A stretch of 64,000 bases of DNA from Lepidostoma basale (GCA_022606425.2 JAHDVF020001336.1:310001-374000), one strand, 5' to 3'. Numbered from the stretch's first letter, positions 1-9,955 are shown. Notes: generated from the sequence alone by a model not told the origin. Numbers and translations are program-made.

Positions 1-358
1 TAACTAACCAGCACGCCGTCTCCCCAAAGGGGTAGGCAGAAAGAATGGACTGCCACACTTTTCTTTCCTGACATATTTCTCTCGCTTCCTAAACATTCAT
101 ACATCGTGTCATGCACGCGCGTCTATTTTCTCTGACTCCTCACATGGCCGACATTCAATATTTGATTTATTTGATCGTGCCACGTTTTTCTCGGTCTTCC
201 TATATTTCTGGTTCCATTTACATCATTAACATATATTTTTTTAACCATTCTTTCTTCATTCAATATTTCCATATGTCCAAACCATCTTAATGATCCTTTC
301 ATTATTTTGTTCATGACACCATCATTCGCACCGCATTCACTTCTTATATATAATTGGA
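1..358 (-). mobile_element. RTE-A LINE, 3' part, cut by window edge
   Basis: Read on the minus strand this is the C-terminal module of an RTE-like reverse transcriptase (motifs [20 protein letters not shown]). It ends in the CCCCTTTGGGG version of the family 3' motif and the start of the GTTA tail at base 1. The tail continues outside the window. The frame is broken and the copy lacks the RT core, so it is dead. Confidence 0.88.
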
Positions 359-387
359 CAAATAAACTACGAACAGAAAATATTTTA

Positions 388-467
388 TGTAAGTGAAGCT
401 TGGAGCTGGCAAAAGAAGGATAAAAGCATGATAAACGCCGTAGAAATGAGATCGCTAAGAAGAAAAA
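388..467 (+). mobile_element. RTE-C LINE internal fragment
   Basis: An 80 bp plus-strand piece encodes the EAWSWQKKDKS...AVEMRSLRR segment of the RTE-C C-terminal domain. It lies between two minus-strand RTE-A pieces, with no tail or target duplication visible. Confidence 0.75.
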
Positions 468-472
468 AATAA

Positions 473-588
473 GTAACTAACCATCACGCCGTCTCCCCAA
501 AGGGGTAGGTAGAAAGCATGGACTTCCACACTTTTCTTTCCTGACATATTTCTCTCGCTTCAACATTCATACATCGTGTCATGCACAT
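473..588 (-). mobile_element. RTE-A LINE 3' end
   Basis: The terminal ~115 bp of RTE-A in minus orientation: (CTAA)n tail, CCCCAAAGGGG motif, then the codons for the last ~30 residues. It is 5'-truncated. Bases 589-830, between this and the next element, hold nothing I recognise. Confidence 0.85.
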
Positions 589-831
589 ATGTAATTACAA
601 AAAACTGATATTTTTAGTGTGGAAAGATTTCTGTGCTCGCTACTGTATGTGTGTCAGCATTCATTGCATTCTTGCTCTAATTTCTCACCGTTCGCACTCA
701 TGTCATAATCTGTCATATCTTCTTCCTTTTTAAATACCATAACACATTCACCAACCCTTTTTGAAATTTCCCCTTGGCTATCAAATGACTAAATATCGAA
801 TGGTAGCTATCCATGGCTCTATCCCACAGCG

Positions 832-1156
832 TTTTTTTTTCGAATGTTGGGGTCTAATTCTCTGCAGCTTCGAAGAGACAGGTTTCTCATAACCCATTTC
901 TTTAGACTAATTAGGGGATATTTTGAAAACTCAGCCGTGCTGGAGGGTAGGGCTTTTTGTTCCCGACAGATTTCTCCGACAGCGCCAGCATAGATTGTTT
1001 TACCTACCCGCCGCCAGAACCAACCTGGCTCTGGTGACACCGGTGGGAAGAGCAATCAATCTGCTGAACGCTGTCTCCTCGGAGATCGACGTCTTTCATA
1101 TCAGTTAAAGTACGTTCAGAAGGCAAATACTCTTAATTCTGGAGAGCATCCTGTCT
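832..1156 (+). mobile_element. CR1-like LINE fragment, 5' part of an interrupted copy
   Basis: The plus strand encodes a frameshifted C-terminus of a CR1/Jockey-superfamily reverse transcriptase; the segment FLRQRQHRLFYLPAARTNL and the GRAINLLNAVSSEIDVFHIS end are clear. The copy stops at 1156, where a second CR1-like element is inserted in the opposite orientation, and resumes near 1741. Confidence 0.8.
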
Positions 1157-1740
1157 TACTAATGTTCAATTCAATTCAATTCAATTCAATTCAATTTATT
1201 TTTTTAAATCATAAACATTACAGTGTATAACCAGCTTATGACTATACAGGTAGGTAAAAAATTTAAACAGTAAATACAATAAAGAAATTTAAAAATAGAC
1301 AAAAACACATAAAACACGAGATAATTAAAAAATAAAGACCAAATAAATAATTAGAAACAATAAGAAGAACAACACATTATTTAAGAGATAGATGTTTTCT
1401 GAGGGAAGCCTCACTATCGTGGAAGATGTCCACATCCGAAGAGATGCGGTTTAGAAGGATTATTGCCCTGCCCACGGGCATAACTTTAGGTAAATTGGTT
1501 CTACACAGTGGCAGGTGAAATAATCTATGTTGCCTTTGTCGCAGATAATTGTCAGGGACAAACAAAGTCAAGTCATTCAAAATATACGAGTTATGTATTC
1601 GACCACGAATCAGTTGAAAAAAATGAACACCCAAATGGATAGTTCGTCTAATTTCTAATGATTGGTAGTCCAGCATACCCAGCAAGAAATCAGTTGGGTA
1701 CAGCCAGGGGTAATAACCGTTATCTTTGAGGTACAAAAAC
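1157..1740 (-). mobile_element. CR1-like LINE nested in another CR1-like copy
   Basis: A minus-strand insertion with its (AATTG)n tail at 1160-1200 and a continuous C-terminal frame at about 1377-1740 (YPWLYPTDFLLGMLDYQSLE, VMPVGRAIILLNRISSDVD). The recipient sequence TAATGT/GAACC is split around it, as comparison with the uninterrupted copy near 15480 shows. It is 5'-truncated, so only the last ~120 residues remain. Confidence 0.82.
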
Positions 1741-1946
1741 GTTGAACCATCTCTCATGCGTTTCTGGTAGTATACTATACACAATATATTATTTTACCTG
1801 TTCTCAATAGATGCCTTAAAAATTAATTTTGTAATGTCTGTTGATGAAATAAACTGATTTGATTTTACCTGTTCTCAATAGAGATGTCTTAAACTATAAA
1901 AATTGTTTGTAATATCTTTTGAGAAAATAAACTGATTTGATTTAAA
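1741..1946 (+). mobile_element. CR1-like LINE 3' end with duplicated 3' UTR
   Basis: Continuation of the copy begun at 832. The 3' UTR sequence (ACCTGTTCTCAATAGA ... AAATAAACTGATTTGAT) occurs twice in tandem, at about 1795-1865 and 1866-1946. The two units differ at several bases, so the duplication is not very recent. Confidence 0.8.
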
Positions 1947-2133
1947 CCGTCAGAAGGGTAAGCAATGATGAAGGAAGCACCTGTGATGTGATCACGTGTT
2001 CTAATTACTGTAACATATTGAATTTCAACCTCATTTAAAACTAAAAATACTTTTGTTATTAGAATTTTAAACTCCCTTAGATAGGGGTAGAGTCGGGGGT
2101 GGCTCGCGAACAGTTTATGCTGTATAATAAAGT

Positions 2134-2408
2134 TTTTGAATGCGGTGCGAATGATGGTGTTATGAACAAAATAATGAAAGGATCATTAAGATGGTTTGGA
2201 CATATGAAAGGAATGAATGAATAAAGAATGGTAAAAAAATATATATGTTAACGATGTAAATGGAACCAGAAATAGAGGAAGACCGAGGAAAACGTGGCAC
2301 GATCAAATAAATCAAATATTGAATGTCGGCCATGTGCGGTGTCAGAGAAATCGACGCGCGTGCATGACACGATGTATGAATGGTGAGGAAGCGAGAGAAA
2401 TATGACGC
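2134..2408 (+). mobile_element. RTE-A LINE fragment
   Basis: Plus-strand RTE-A C-terminal coding remnant from ECGANDGVMNK to EEARE, with stops and frameshifts. It loses its 3' end where RTE-B sequence begins at about 2405. The junction may be an insertion breakpoint or a chimera. The preceding bases 1947-2133 are unassigned. Confidence 0.82.
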
Positions 2409-2668
2409 ATGGATGAAGAAAGAATGGTTAAGAAAGTAAATGTAATGATGTAAATGGAGTAGGGAGTCGAGGCAGACCGAGGAAAACATGGCATGACCAA
2501 ATTAATCAAATTTTAAAGGTTGGTCATGTTAGAAGTCGGAGGAATCGACGTGCGTGTATGACTGGTGTATGAATGTGGAGGGAGCTAGAGAACCTTGTCA
2601 GGATAGAGTAGTGTGGCGATCCATTCTCTCTGCTTACCCCTGCAGAGAAACGGGGTGATGATTTGTTT
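2405..2668 (+). mobile_element. RTE-B LINE 3' end
   Basis: Plus-strand RTE-B terminus: GRPRKTWHDQINQILKVGH, decayed CCCCTGCAG motif and a (TTTG)n tail at 2655-2668. The TTTG tail, instead of TTAG, is typical of RTE-B copies in this window. Confidence 0.82.
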
Positions 2669-2750
2669 GTTTGTTATAAAAAATATGTTGTTCTATGAAA
2701 TTTCATGTTAGAAGTTCATTAAAATACAGAAAATAAAATATATATAATAT

Positions 2751-2932
2751 AACATAACTAACTACCTAACCATCACGCCGTCTCTCCAAAGGGGTAGGCA
2801 GAAAGAATACACTGCCACACTTTAACTGATGCGGCACTCCATTCTTCTCTTTTCGCCCCCGCGGGAGATGCGGTGTGATGGGTTGCGAACCTCATCGCCA
2901 CCATTAGGCATTTTCCATCTCCCGTTCCCAAT
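2751..2932 (-). mobile_element. S2: SINE-like element with RTE-A tail
   Basis: In minus orientation about 110 non-coding bases (2824-2932) are joined to the last ~70 bp of RTE-A (2751-2823). The same junction occurs independently at 42020-42188, so this is a repeat family and not one chance fusion. It carries GGTTCGCAACCC, which weakly resembles a polymerase III B box; no good A box is visible. Confidence 0.65.
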
Positions 2933-3063
2933 AATAATATCTAGGCAAATTAATCAATTATTAATATCCAGGCAAAATAGGTATTTTCAAATGTATGTTA
3001 TTTTTTCAAATTACAGTTTTATATTATCACTTATAATTATTATGTATTATTAATCCAATGACC

Positions 3064-3430
3064 AATCCTCACATATGGCATTAAATCGAGGGCAGACGCT
3101 GTCAAGACAAAGAGCATGCACAGGACAACCGAGATGAAAACACTTCGCGCTATAGCTGGCAAAACCCTACGTTATCGAGTTAGGAATACAGCAATCCGAG
3201 AAATCTGCGAGGTCAAAGATGTGGTCAGATGGGGACGTCAAAGACGGCGATACTGGCATCTACATGTAGAAAGAATGAGCTCAAATAGAATACCACACAT
3301 AGCTCTCCATGGAACGCCGACCAGGAAGACCCCCGAAACGGTGGAGAGAAAGCTGGAATTCAGCGTCTCAAGAGGACCCGCCTGAAATAACAGACTCCTG
3401 AGTCTATCAAAAGTGAAGAAGAAGAAGATA
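3064..3430 (+). mobile_element. RTE-E LINE 3' end
   Basis: A plus-strand frame of about 90 residues carries RTE-like C-terminal features: TEMKTLRAIAGKTLRYRVRN, DVVRWGRQRRRYW and HVERMSSNRI. It ends in a (GAA)n tail at 3416-3429. The 5' portion including the RT core is missing. Confidence 0.8.
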
Positions 3431-3454
3431 TTTACACCTGAAGATGGGAAGTCT

Positions 3455-3707
3455 AGACTGAGATGGGCCGGTCACGTGCAGAGGATGCCGTCATCGCGAA
3501 CCCCAAAAAGATTGCTGGAGTGGCACCCAGGTGGTAGAAGACTAATTGGACGACCAAGGCTGCGATGGGAGGATGAAGTTGGGAGAGATGGAACAAGATT
3601 GTTAAGAGTGTCAGATTGGAGGGTCGAAGCGGAGGACAGGAGGAGTTGGAGGCGAAGAATACTGGAGGCTAAGGCTCGATATGGGCTGTAGGGCCATCGA
3701 AGAAGAA
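3455..3707 (+). mobile_element. RTE-F LINE, 5'-truncated insertion with 12 bp target duplication
   Basis: The frame contains LRWAGHVQRMPSSRTPKRLL and GRPRLRWEDEVGRDG and ends in a GAAGAAGAA tail. The duplication GATGGGAAGTCT flanks it exactly (3443-3454 and 3708-3719), which fixes the insertion at 253 bp. The target is itself a repeat with a CCTGAAGATGG ... CGAAACATG motif of the kind seen at Penelope-like termini (about 3431-3775). Confidence 0.88.
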
Positions 3708-3775
3708 GATGGGAAGTCTCTTTCGAAACATGTCGTGTTATTTAATATTTAAGTGGAAAATAACCAACGTTATTT

Positions 3776-4155
3776 TTCAATTCAAAAGTGTATTACAATG
3801 GAATAACACAGAGTTAATGCCTTAACTTTCAATAAAAATTATAATACCTTTAAGATTTTTAGTTTATTAATATTTTACAGGGTGTGTGGCGCCCCTGGCG
3901 AAGCGCCCCTCCGCGGTGAGGGCAGGGGTGGTAAATCCTCCCCCCGCGAGTATCGATTATGCCCCAGTGCCCTACATACCGCCGCCTCTACTTGGGGTAT
4001 CCTCGGAGCTTTGAAAGTTTATACCCATTTCGTCACACACCACTATATGTGCGACTACACCTCTCAGCACAGACACGGTCTTCAAAATTACGGGTTAAAA
4101 TAAATACCGACTCCACGGACAATATGAGATTGCTTCTAAACTTTCCAAAATAATT
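3776..4155. other. No gene recognised; GC-rich stretch inside
   Basis: An AT-rich start is followed by a GC-rich stretch at about 3878-4030 (GGCGCCCCTGGCGAAGCGCC and nearby). Short open frames here have no recognisable domain. I assign no function. Confidence 0.4.
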
Positions 4156-4243
4156 CGAAATCTAAGAATGGTCAAGAAAGTATACGTTAACGATGTAAAT
4201 GGCATGACTCGATTAATCAAATTTTATAGACATGTTAGAAGTC

Positions 4244-4753
4244 CAAAAAAGCTAGAATGGCAGTGCACAATGGTGTTCTTCTACCGACCCATGGAAGCGA
4301 ATCATGGAACTGGCAAAAGAAGGATGAAAGTAGAATAAATGCAGTAGAAATGAGATCTCTTAGACGAATGTGTAGATACTCTGTGTATGATAGAGTGTCG
4401 AATGAAAATATAAGAAGTGAATGCGGTGCGAATGATGGTTTCATGAACAAAATAAAGAAAGGATCATTAAGATGGTTTGGACATATGGAAAGAATGGTAA
4501 AAAAAATTATATGTTAATGATGTAAATGGAACCAGAAATAGAGGAAGACCGAGGAAAACGTGGCACGATCAAATAAATCAAATATTGAATGTCGGCCATG
4601 TGAGGAGTCAGAGAAATCGACGCGCGTGCATGACGCGATGTATGAATGTTGAGGAAGCGAGAGAAATATGTCAGGAAAGAAAAGTGTGGCAGTTCATTCT
4701 TTCTGCCTACCCCTTCGGGGAGACGGCGTGATGGTTAGTTAGTTAGTTAGTTT
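4244..4753 (+). mobile_element. RTE-A LINE insertion, 9 bp target duplication
   Basis: 5'-truncated RTE-A starting at the KKARMAVHNGVLLP segment and running through WFGHMER and GRPRKTWHDQ to CCCCTTCGGGG and GTTAGTTAG. TTAGAAGTC is repeated at 4235-4243 and 4754-4762. The coding frame is broken near MVKKIIC. Confidence 0.88.
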
Positions 4754-4789
4754 TTAGAAGTCGGAAGTATCGACGTGCGTATATGATTG

Positions 4790-5081
4790 TGCGTGCACAG
4801 ATTGTTTTATTTGCCGCGCTGCAGAACCATCCTGCCAATGGTAATGCCTGTGGGTAGGGCAATCTTGTTGCTTAATCGGGTCGCCTCGGAGGTCGACATA
4901 TTTCGTGATAGTGTGAGTTGCCTCAGGGATGCAATATCAATGTTATGATTCTTTCTACTTCCTTAATCTTAATTGGGTTTTTTTTTGCTTCTCTTATAAA
5001 TTGTTATAATGTAATTGCAAACGATCTGGAATTATATGTCTGTAATGTTTGTGATTTTATTCAAATAAATTAAATAAAAAA
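4790..5081 (+). mobile_element. CR1-T LINE 3' end
   Basis: A fragment of ~290 bp: the last ~45 codons of a CR1-like reverse transcriptase (MPVGRAILLLNRVASEVDIF-like, frameshifted), a 3' UTR and an AAATAAATTAAAT tail. A close copy lies at 51631-51880. It sits inside RTE-B. Confidence 0.75.
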
Positions 5082-5224
5082 ATGACTCGTTGTATGAATG
5101 TGGAGGAAGCTAGAGAGGTGTGTAAGGATAGAATAGTGTGTCGGTCTATTATCTCTGCCTATCCCTGCGGAGAAACGGCGTGACAGTTTGTTTATTTGTT
5201 TATTAAAAATCAAATCATACATCT

Positions 5225-5700
5225 TGAAGAATGACGTTAAAGCTATATTACATATATATTATTGACGAAAACGTCCGATTTCTAGAAGCTTTTATTACAA
5301 TAATTATTATAAATAAATAAAATTATCCATACATCTTCTGACATTCATAAGGGCGCCATAGACATTCCAAACTCTGTCACGTATTTCGCCTTGCCATTAT
5401 CAAATATTCGCCTCGAAGCATTTGCGAGGCGTATATTTGATAATGCATTAGCAAGGCGAAATATTTAATTACAACAAAAAATATAATATCAATATAGAAA
5501 ACAGACGTTTCCATTCGTATTAATTATTTAATATGGAGTTATATGCCTTGATATATAGCTATTGAACAATTATGTAAAACTCAAATATTGATGAAAACCT
5601 GTGCTTTCTAGAAGTTTTATTATATTTAATGGAAATGACATTGCCTTGAAATTTATAATTCCAGAGTAATGATGTAAAACTCCGTATTAAGTTATTGATT
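5225..5700. repeat. M repeats with nested palindrome
   Basis: Two adjacent copies of the M family (markers GAAAACGTC...TTTCTAGAAG and TTTTATTATATTTAATGG). At 5381-5466 a near-perfect inverted repeat pairs TATTTCGCCTTGC and ATTATCAAATATTCGCCTCG with their complements around a ~9 bp loop. No protein is encoded. The structure suggests a foldback or MITE-like element. Confidence 0.6.
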
Positions 5701-6048
5701 ATTTGTTTTTTTGAATGTATACAAATACTTGTAGACTGGATTTTTACCCATTGTGGGTTCATCGTTATAAGGATAAATTGTACAAATTATCTTAATAGAT
5801 GGCGCTAGTGTAGATTGACCTACAAAATGTGAAGTTATTTAAAAATAGTAGCATATATACAAGTTCCAAAAATTTGTCAGACTTGGTGGTCGTAAGAAGG
5901 GAGGAATGGGGAATGTTGTTAAAATGAAGTGATCGCTTAACCCAACCAATGACAGGTCATAAGTCCTGTAAACGCCTCGACCACCATATTCTGTTTCCAA
6001 ATAAATTTACATCTTCGTCTCTATTGAGATACAATTAATCCTTATTGA
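5700..6048 (+). mobile_element. P retroposon copy 1
   Basis: Contains the P core (TGGAATGGGGAATGTTG-type segment, CCAACCAATGACAGGTCATA, TCGTCTCTATTGAGATACAA). It begins with a segment at about 5705-5760 that occurs in the opposite orientation in the copy near 28424-28480. No target duplication is certain here. Confidence 0.6.
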
Positions 6049-6067
6049 TTATTTCTTGAACAGTAAT

Positions 6068-6577
6068 GTCAAATCAAATCAAATCAAATCAGTTTATTTT
6101 CTCAAAAGACATTACAAACATTTTTTATAGTTTAAGGCATCTATTGAGAACAGGTAAAACATAATGAATATATAATACCAGGAACGCATGAGAGATGGTT
6201 CGACATCAGGAATACAAGATACTCTCCAAAGTCAAGAGTATTTGTCTTCTGAATGTACTTTCACGAATATGAAAGACATCGATCTCCGAAGCGATCATGT
6301 TCAGCAGTTTGATTGCTCTCCCCACCGGCATCACCAGAGGCAGGTTGGTTCTGCATGTTGGGAGATAAAACAGTCTGTGCTGACGCTGTCGAAGATAACC
6401 ATCCGGAACATAAAGATGGATAGCCTCCAAGATGACGGAATTCTCAAAGAATCCCCTGATAAGTCTGAAGAAATGGGTAAGTGTGCACCCATCCCTTCTT
6501 ATCTGTAAACTATTGGTCCCCAGCATGCCCAATAGGAATGCAGTGGGATAAAGCCACGGATAGTCAAACTATATCGT
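6068..6577 (-). mobile_element. CR1-like LINE 3' end
   Basis: Minus-strand frame at 6206-6532 has the family C-terminal signature (FFRLIRGFFENSVI, YLRQRQHRLFYLPTCRTNLP, VMPVGRAIKLLNMIASEIDV). The 3' UTR and the (TGATT)n tail occupy 6068-6170. It is 5'-truncated. The adjoining M repeat continues on both sides, so the LINE probably inserted into it. Confidence 0.85.
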
Positions 6578-6830
6578 ATTAATAATATAATAAATATTTG
6601 TGAAAACGTAAGTTTTCTATTTTTATTGTGTTTTATGGGAATGACGTTGCCTTTCAATTTATAATGCTTAATTAATTATGTAAAACTATGTATTAAGCTA
6701 TTGATTATTTCTTGAACAATGATGTCAAATTGTATATTACATATTAAATATTGATGAAAACGTACGTTTTCTAGTTTTATTATATTATTTAATGGGAATG
6801 ATATTGGATTGTCTTTTGTTATACTTGATC
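6578..6830. repeat. M repeat copies
   Basis: Two more M segments (GAAAACGTAAGTTTTCTA, then GAAAACGTACGTTTTCTAG) separated by TGTAAAACTATGTATTAAGC and an ATTATTTCTTGAACAATGA linker that recurs in other M copies. Confidence 0.55.
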
Positions 6831-7007
6831 AATTTCAAACTCAAACATTCCGGTAAAAACAAATTATATAAGTTTTTAAAATTCTTTTGAATAACGCCAA
6901 ACCTCAAAATAAGTATTTTATACGAAATTATTTATTTCATTCGTGCTAACTTTTTTTATTCTATTTTATTCAATTATATTAATTTTAGTTTGTTATTAGA
7001 AATATAT

Positions 7008-7518
7008 CCACAGAAGCAAAGATGGCAGTACACAATGGAGTTCTAGTGCCGACCCTCGTGTATGGAAGTGAAGCTTGGAGCTGGCAAAATAAGGACGAAA
7101 GCAGGATAAACGCCTTAGAAATGAGATCACTAAGAAGAATGCGCAGGAAAACGCTGTATGATAGAATACCAAACGATGAAATAAGAGAGAAATGTAAGGC
7201 ACTGCATCATGGATAAAATTAAAAAAGGATCCCTGAGATGGTTTGGACATATGGAACTAATGGATGAGAGTAGAATGGTTAAAAAAATGTACGCAAGTAG
7301 CGCGAGTGGAAAAATAAGCCGAGGACGACCGAGGAAAACATGGCATGACCAAATTAATCAATTACTAAAAGGCGGCCACATTCGAAGTCGAATAATCGAC
7401 TGCGTGGTACGATGTATGAATGTAGATGAAGCTCGAGAGGTATGCCAGGACAGAGCATTGTGGCGATCCATCCTCTCTGCCTACCGAGATGGCGTGATGG
7501 TAAGTTAGTTAGTAGTTT
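7008..7518 (+). mobile_element. RTE-C LINE insertion
   Basis: 5'-truncated plus-strand RTE-C. Two overlapping frames (7022-7216 and 7209-7508) are one domain broken by a frameshift near the KCKA/MDKIKKGS junction. The order is [58 protein letters not shown]. The last part of the terminal motif is deleted (YRDGVMV instead of YPSGEMA). Confidence 0.88.
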
Positions 7519-7555
7519 TTTATCGTACAACATGTTTGCAAGAAGATTTAACTAA

Positions 7556-7735
7556 GTAACTAACTAACCATCACGCCGTTTCCCCGGAGGGGTAGGCAGA
7601 GAGGATGGATCGCTACATTGTTCTATTCTGACATAACTCTCGCGCCTCTTCTACATTCACACATCGTGTGATGCACACTCGTCGATTATTCCTACTTCTA
7701 ACATGGCCGCCTTTTTGGTAGAAGTTCATTTTAAA
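7556..7735 (-). mobile_element. RTE-C LINE 3' end
   Basis: A minus-strand terminus of ~180 bp with (CTAA)n tail and CCCCGGAGGGG motif. It faces the previous RTE-C tail to tail, about 35 bp away. Only the last ~50 codons remain. Confidence 0.82.
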
Positions 7736-7786
7736 TAATGAAAACAAAAATTAAAAAAATTATATATATTTATTTATTATACTCGT

Positions 7787-7910
7787 ATATTTAGTGTGCT
7801 TCCACTTGTGTTTAACGTCGACCGGTTTCGACAGCTTGCTTCACCAGAGATGGCAGCAAGCTGCCGATACCGGTTGACGTTAAACACAAGTGGGAGCACA
7901 CTAAATATAT
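7787..7910. repeat. Palindrome with CCGGTTTCG motif, Penelope-like terminus
   Basis: Two 55-base arms (7787-7841 and 7856-7910) are nearly perfect complements around a 14 bp spacer. The right arm carries GGCAGC-AA-GCTGCC followed by GATACCGGTTGACG; the left arm has CGACCGGTTTCGACAGC. Such a stem followed by GAAACCGGT resembles hammerhead-like motifs reported for Penelope-like elements. The Penelope assignment is inference. Confidence 0.5.
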
Positions 7911-8011
7911 AATAATAAAGAAATTTTATATCTATTTTTTTTTAATTAAGATCAAAGCAAAAAAAAATGGAGTGAAGATTTTCATCGTTTTTTTTTTATA
8001 TATGCCTACGA

Positions 8012-8188
8012 ACCAACGAACTAACCATCACGCCGTCTCCCCGAAGGAGTAGGCAGAAAGAATTGACTACCACCCTTTTTTTCCTGACATATTTCTCTCG
8101 CTTCCTCAACATTCATAAATCGTGTCATGCACGCCCGTCGATTTCTCTGACTCCTCACGTGGCCGACATTCAATATTTGATTAATTTG
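8012..8188 (-). mobile_element. RTE-A LINE 3' end
   Basis: Minus-strand terminal ~175 bp of RTE-A with ACTAACC tail and CCCCGAAGGAG motif; it stops within the INQ codons of the WHDQINQ segment. Confidence 0.83.
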
Positions 8189-8284
8189 TTGTTATTTATT
8201 ATATAGAGAAATATATTATAGTAATAAAATCATATGAATAATTTGTTAAGAAGCTATTTTTTTTTAAATAAAAGACTAAACCAT

Positions 8285-8446
8285 GGATTTAAATCAATGA
8301 TATAAGAATTTTTATTTTCACAATCTTAAATGTGAGCAGAAAATACCTCATTATTATGAAGAAGGAATCTGGTCGTGTTCAGGATTGAACCCAAGTCCCC
8401 TGGATCAGGAGCCAACCGTTCTATCTCCTAGACCACCGCCCGATTT
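8285..8446 (-). mobile_element. SINE-B copy 1
   Basis: On the minus strand a tRNA-like head has an A box TGGTCTAGGAG and a B box-like TTCAATCC (GTTCAAGCC in the better copy). It is followed by a body with AATAATGAGGTATTTTCTGC and a 3' part near GATTTAAATCC. It is a SINE head, not a functional tRNA gene. Other copies are at 10708-10862 and 44119-44286. Confidence 0.72.
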
Positions 8447-8504
8447 AAGATAATATTTTTTCTTGGCTAAGTTGTAACCTTTTAATTAAAAAAATAGAAT
8501 ATTA

Positions 8505-8833
8505 TTTGCTCGTGGTTGTTTTCAATCTATACTTGGACAAGTGTATGAAAGAAGTTGAACGAATAGACGCTGTTGCTAAGATGAATTATTTGTCAGTCAG
8601 CTGTTTGTTATCTTTGATTTCTTTGATCGTGCCACATTTTCCTCGGTCTTCCTCTTTTTCTAGTTCCATTTACATCGTAAACATATACTTTTTTACTATT
8701 CTTTATGTGGCCAAACCATCTTAATGATCATTTCATTACTTTGTTCATAACACCATCATTCGCACCGCATTCACTTCTTATATTTTCATTCGACACTCCA
8801 TCATACACAGAGTATCCACACATCCAATATATA
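8505..8833. mobile_element. RTE-A LINE pieces in opposite orientations
   Basis: Bases 8505-8606 on the plus strand encode the RT segment just upstream of the catalytic YADD (FNLYLDKCMKE ... LSVSCLL). At about 8607 the sequence switches to the minus strand and reads the later C-terminal module (to 8833). The YADD codons themselves are lost at the switch. The tail is absent, so this is a rearranged copy. Confidence 0.75.
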
Positions 8834-8952
8834 ATATATACTATTGTATATCATCATTTACTTGTCTTTTTATTTTTAATTCTCAATTTTTTTTGTCGTT
8901 TGGGCTTATTCTATTTTATCATCTTATTTCTTATTTTTTTCGTAGTATTTGT

Positions 8953-9955
8953 ACATCACGCCGTTTCCCCGGAGGGGTAGGCAGAGAGGATGGATTGCCA
9001 CAATGTTCTATTGATATAATTCTCGCCCCTATTCTAAATTCACACATCGTGACATGCACTCTCGCCGATTGTTCCTACTTCGAACATGGCCGCATTTTTG
9101 GTCATGTCATGTCTTCTTTGGCCTTCCTCGACTTTTTTTCTCATTCACACTACTGAGAATACTCCTCATCAAGACCTATGTATGGAGTGTCTTGATGTAC
9201 GGCTGCGAGACATGGTGCCTATCCGAAAGGGATAAGCGGAGACTAGAGGCTTTTGAGATGTGGTCCTATAGAAGACTATCAGGAATTTCCTGGAGAGACC
9301 ACATCACGAATGAGGAAGTTCTTCAAGGAATCGAAGGAGGAAGGCACCTGCTCAGGACCTTGTCCGAAAGGCGCGCAAGATGGATCGGTCATGTAATACG
9401 TCAAGAAGGTCTCTTGCATGCCATAATGGAGGGTATGATCGAGGGGACAAACTCTAGGGGACGCCCACGCCGAGAGTACCTGGAGGACCTGTTGGTGGAC
9501 GTACGCTGCTCATCATATGCAGATCTCAAAAGAGCCGCACAAGACAGGGAAAAATGGAAGAGAATAATGGAGGAAATTGCTGCAAACCAATCCCAGGATT
9601 GAAACCAGAGAAGAAGAAGACTACTTGTATATATATTTTTAACCATTTTTCCCTCATCCATTCGTTCCATATGTCCAAACCCTTGTGACCCTTTCTTAAT
9701 TTTATTTATCACGCATTCATCCGCCTTACATTCCTTTCTTACTTCATCATTAGATATTCTATCATACATTGTTTTTCCGCACATTCTTCTTAGTGACCTC
9801 ATTTCTACGACATTCATCCTTCTTCTGCCAACTCCAAGCTTCACTTCCATACATAAGGGTCGGGACTAGAACTCCATTGTGCACTGCCATCTTTGCTTCA
9901 GTCGATATATTTCTATTTGCAGTAATGCATTCAGACTAGCTTCATTATTAATATA
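8953..9955 (-). mobile_element. RTE-C LINE interrupted by RTE-D
   Basis: Minus-strand RTE-C in two pieces, 8953-9154 (3' end, CCCCGGAGGGG) and 9620-9955 (upstream C-terminal module: GSQGFGHMERMDEG, RRMCGKTMYDRI). The RTE-D insertion separates them exactly at ACTACT. Together they make one 5'-truncated copy of about 540 bp. Confidence 0.85.
9155..9619 (+). mobile_element. RTE-D LINE insertion with intact C-terminal frame
   Basis: The plus-strand frame to 9602 covers the C-terminus of an RTE/BovB-type reverse transcriptase: KTYVWSVLMYGCETWCLSE, RRLEAFEMWSYRRL, ISWRDHITNEEVL, RARWIGHVIR, RGRPRREYLEDLL. It ends in GAAGAAGAAGA. ACTACT flanks it (9149-9154, 9620-9625). The ~145-residue frame has no stop, so it is one of the less decayed copies here. 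Confidence 0.87.

Larger units (their letters stand above)
4160..5205 (+). mobile_element. RTE-B LINE copy split by two later insertions
   Basis: Three collinear plus-strand pieces (4160-4243, 4754-4789, 5082-5205) give one RTE-B 3' region from the MVKKVYVNDVNG segment to CCCTGCGG and a TTTG-type tail. RTE-A (4244-4753) and CR1-T (about 4790-5081) interrupt it. RTE-B is therefore the oldest of the three. Confidence 0.82.

Noticed and set aside
7787..7910. Intrinsic terminator or CRISPR repeat
   Set aside because: The context is eukaryotic TE DNA; there is no spacer array and the palindrome recurs as a dispersed element.
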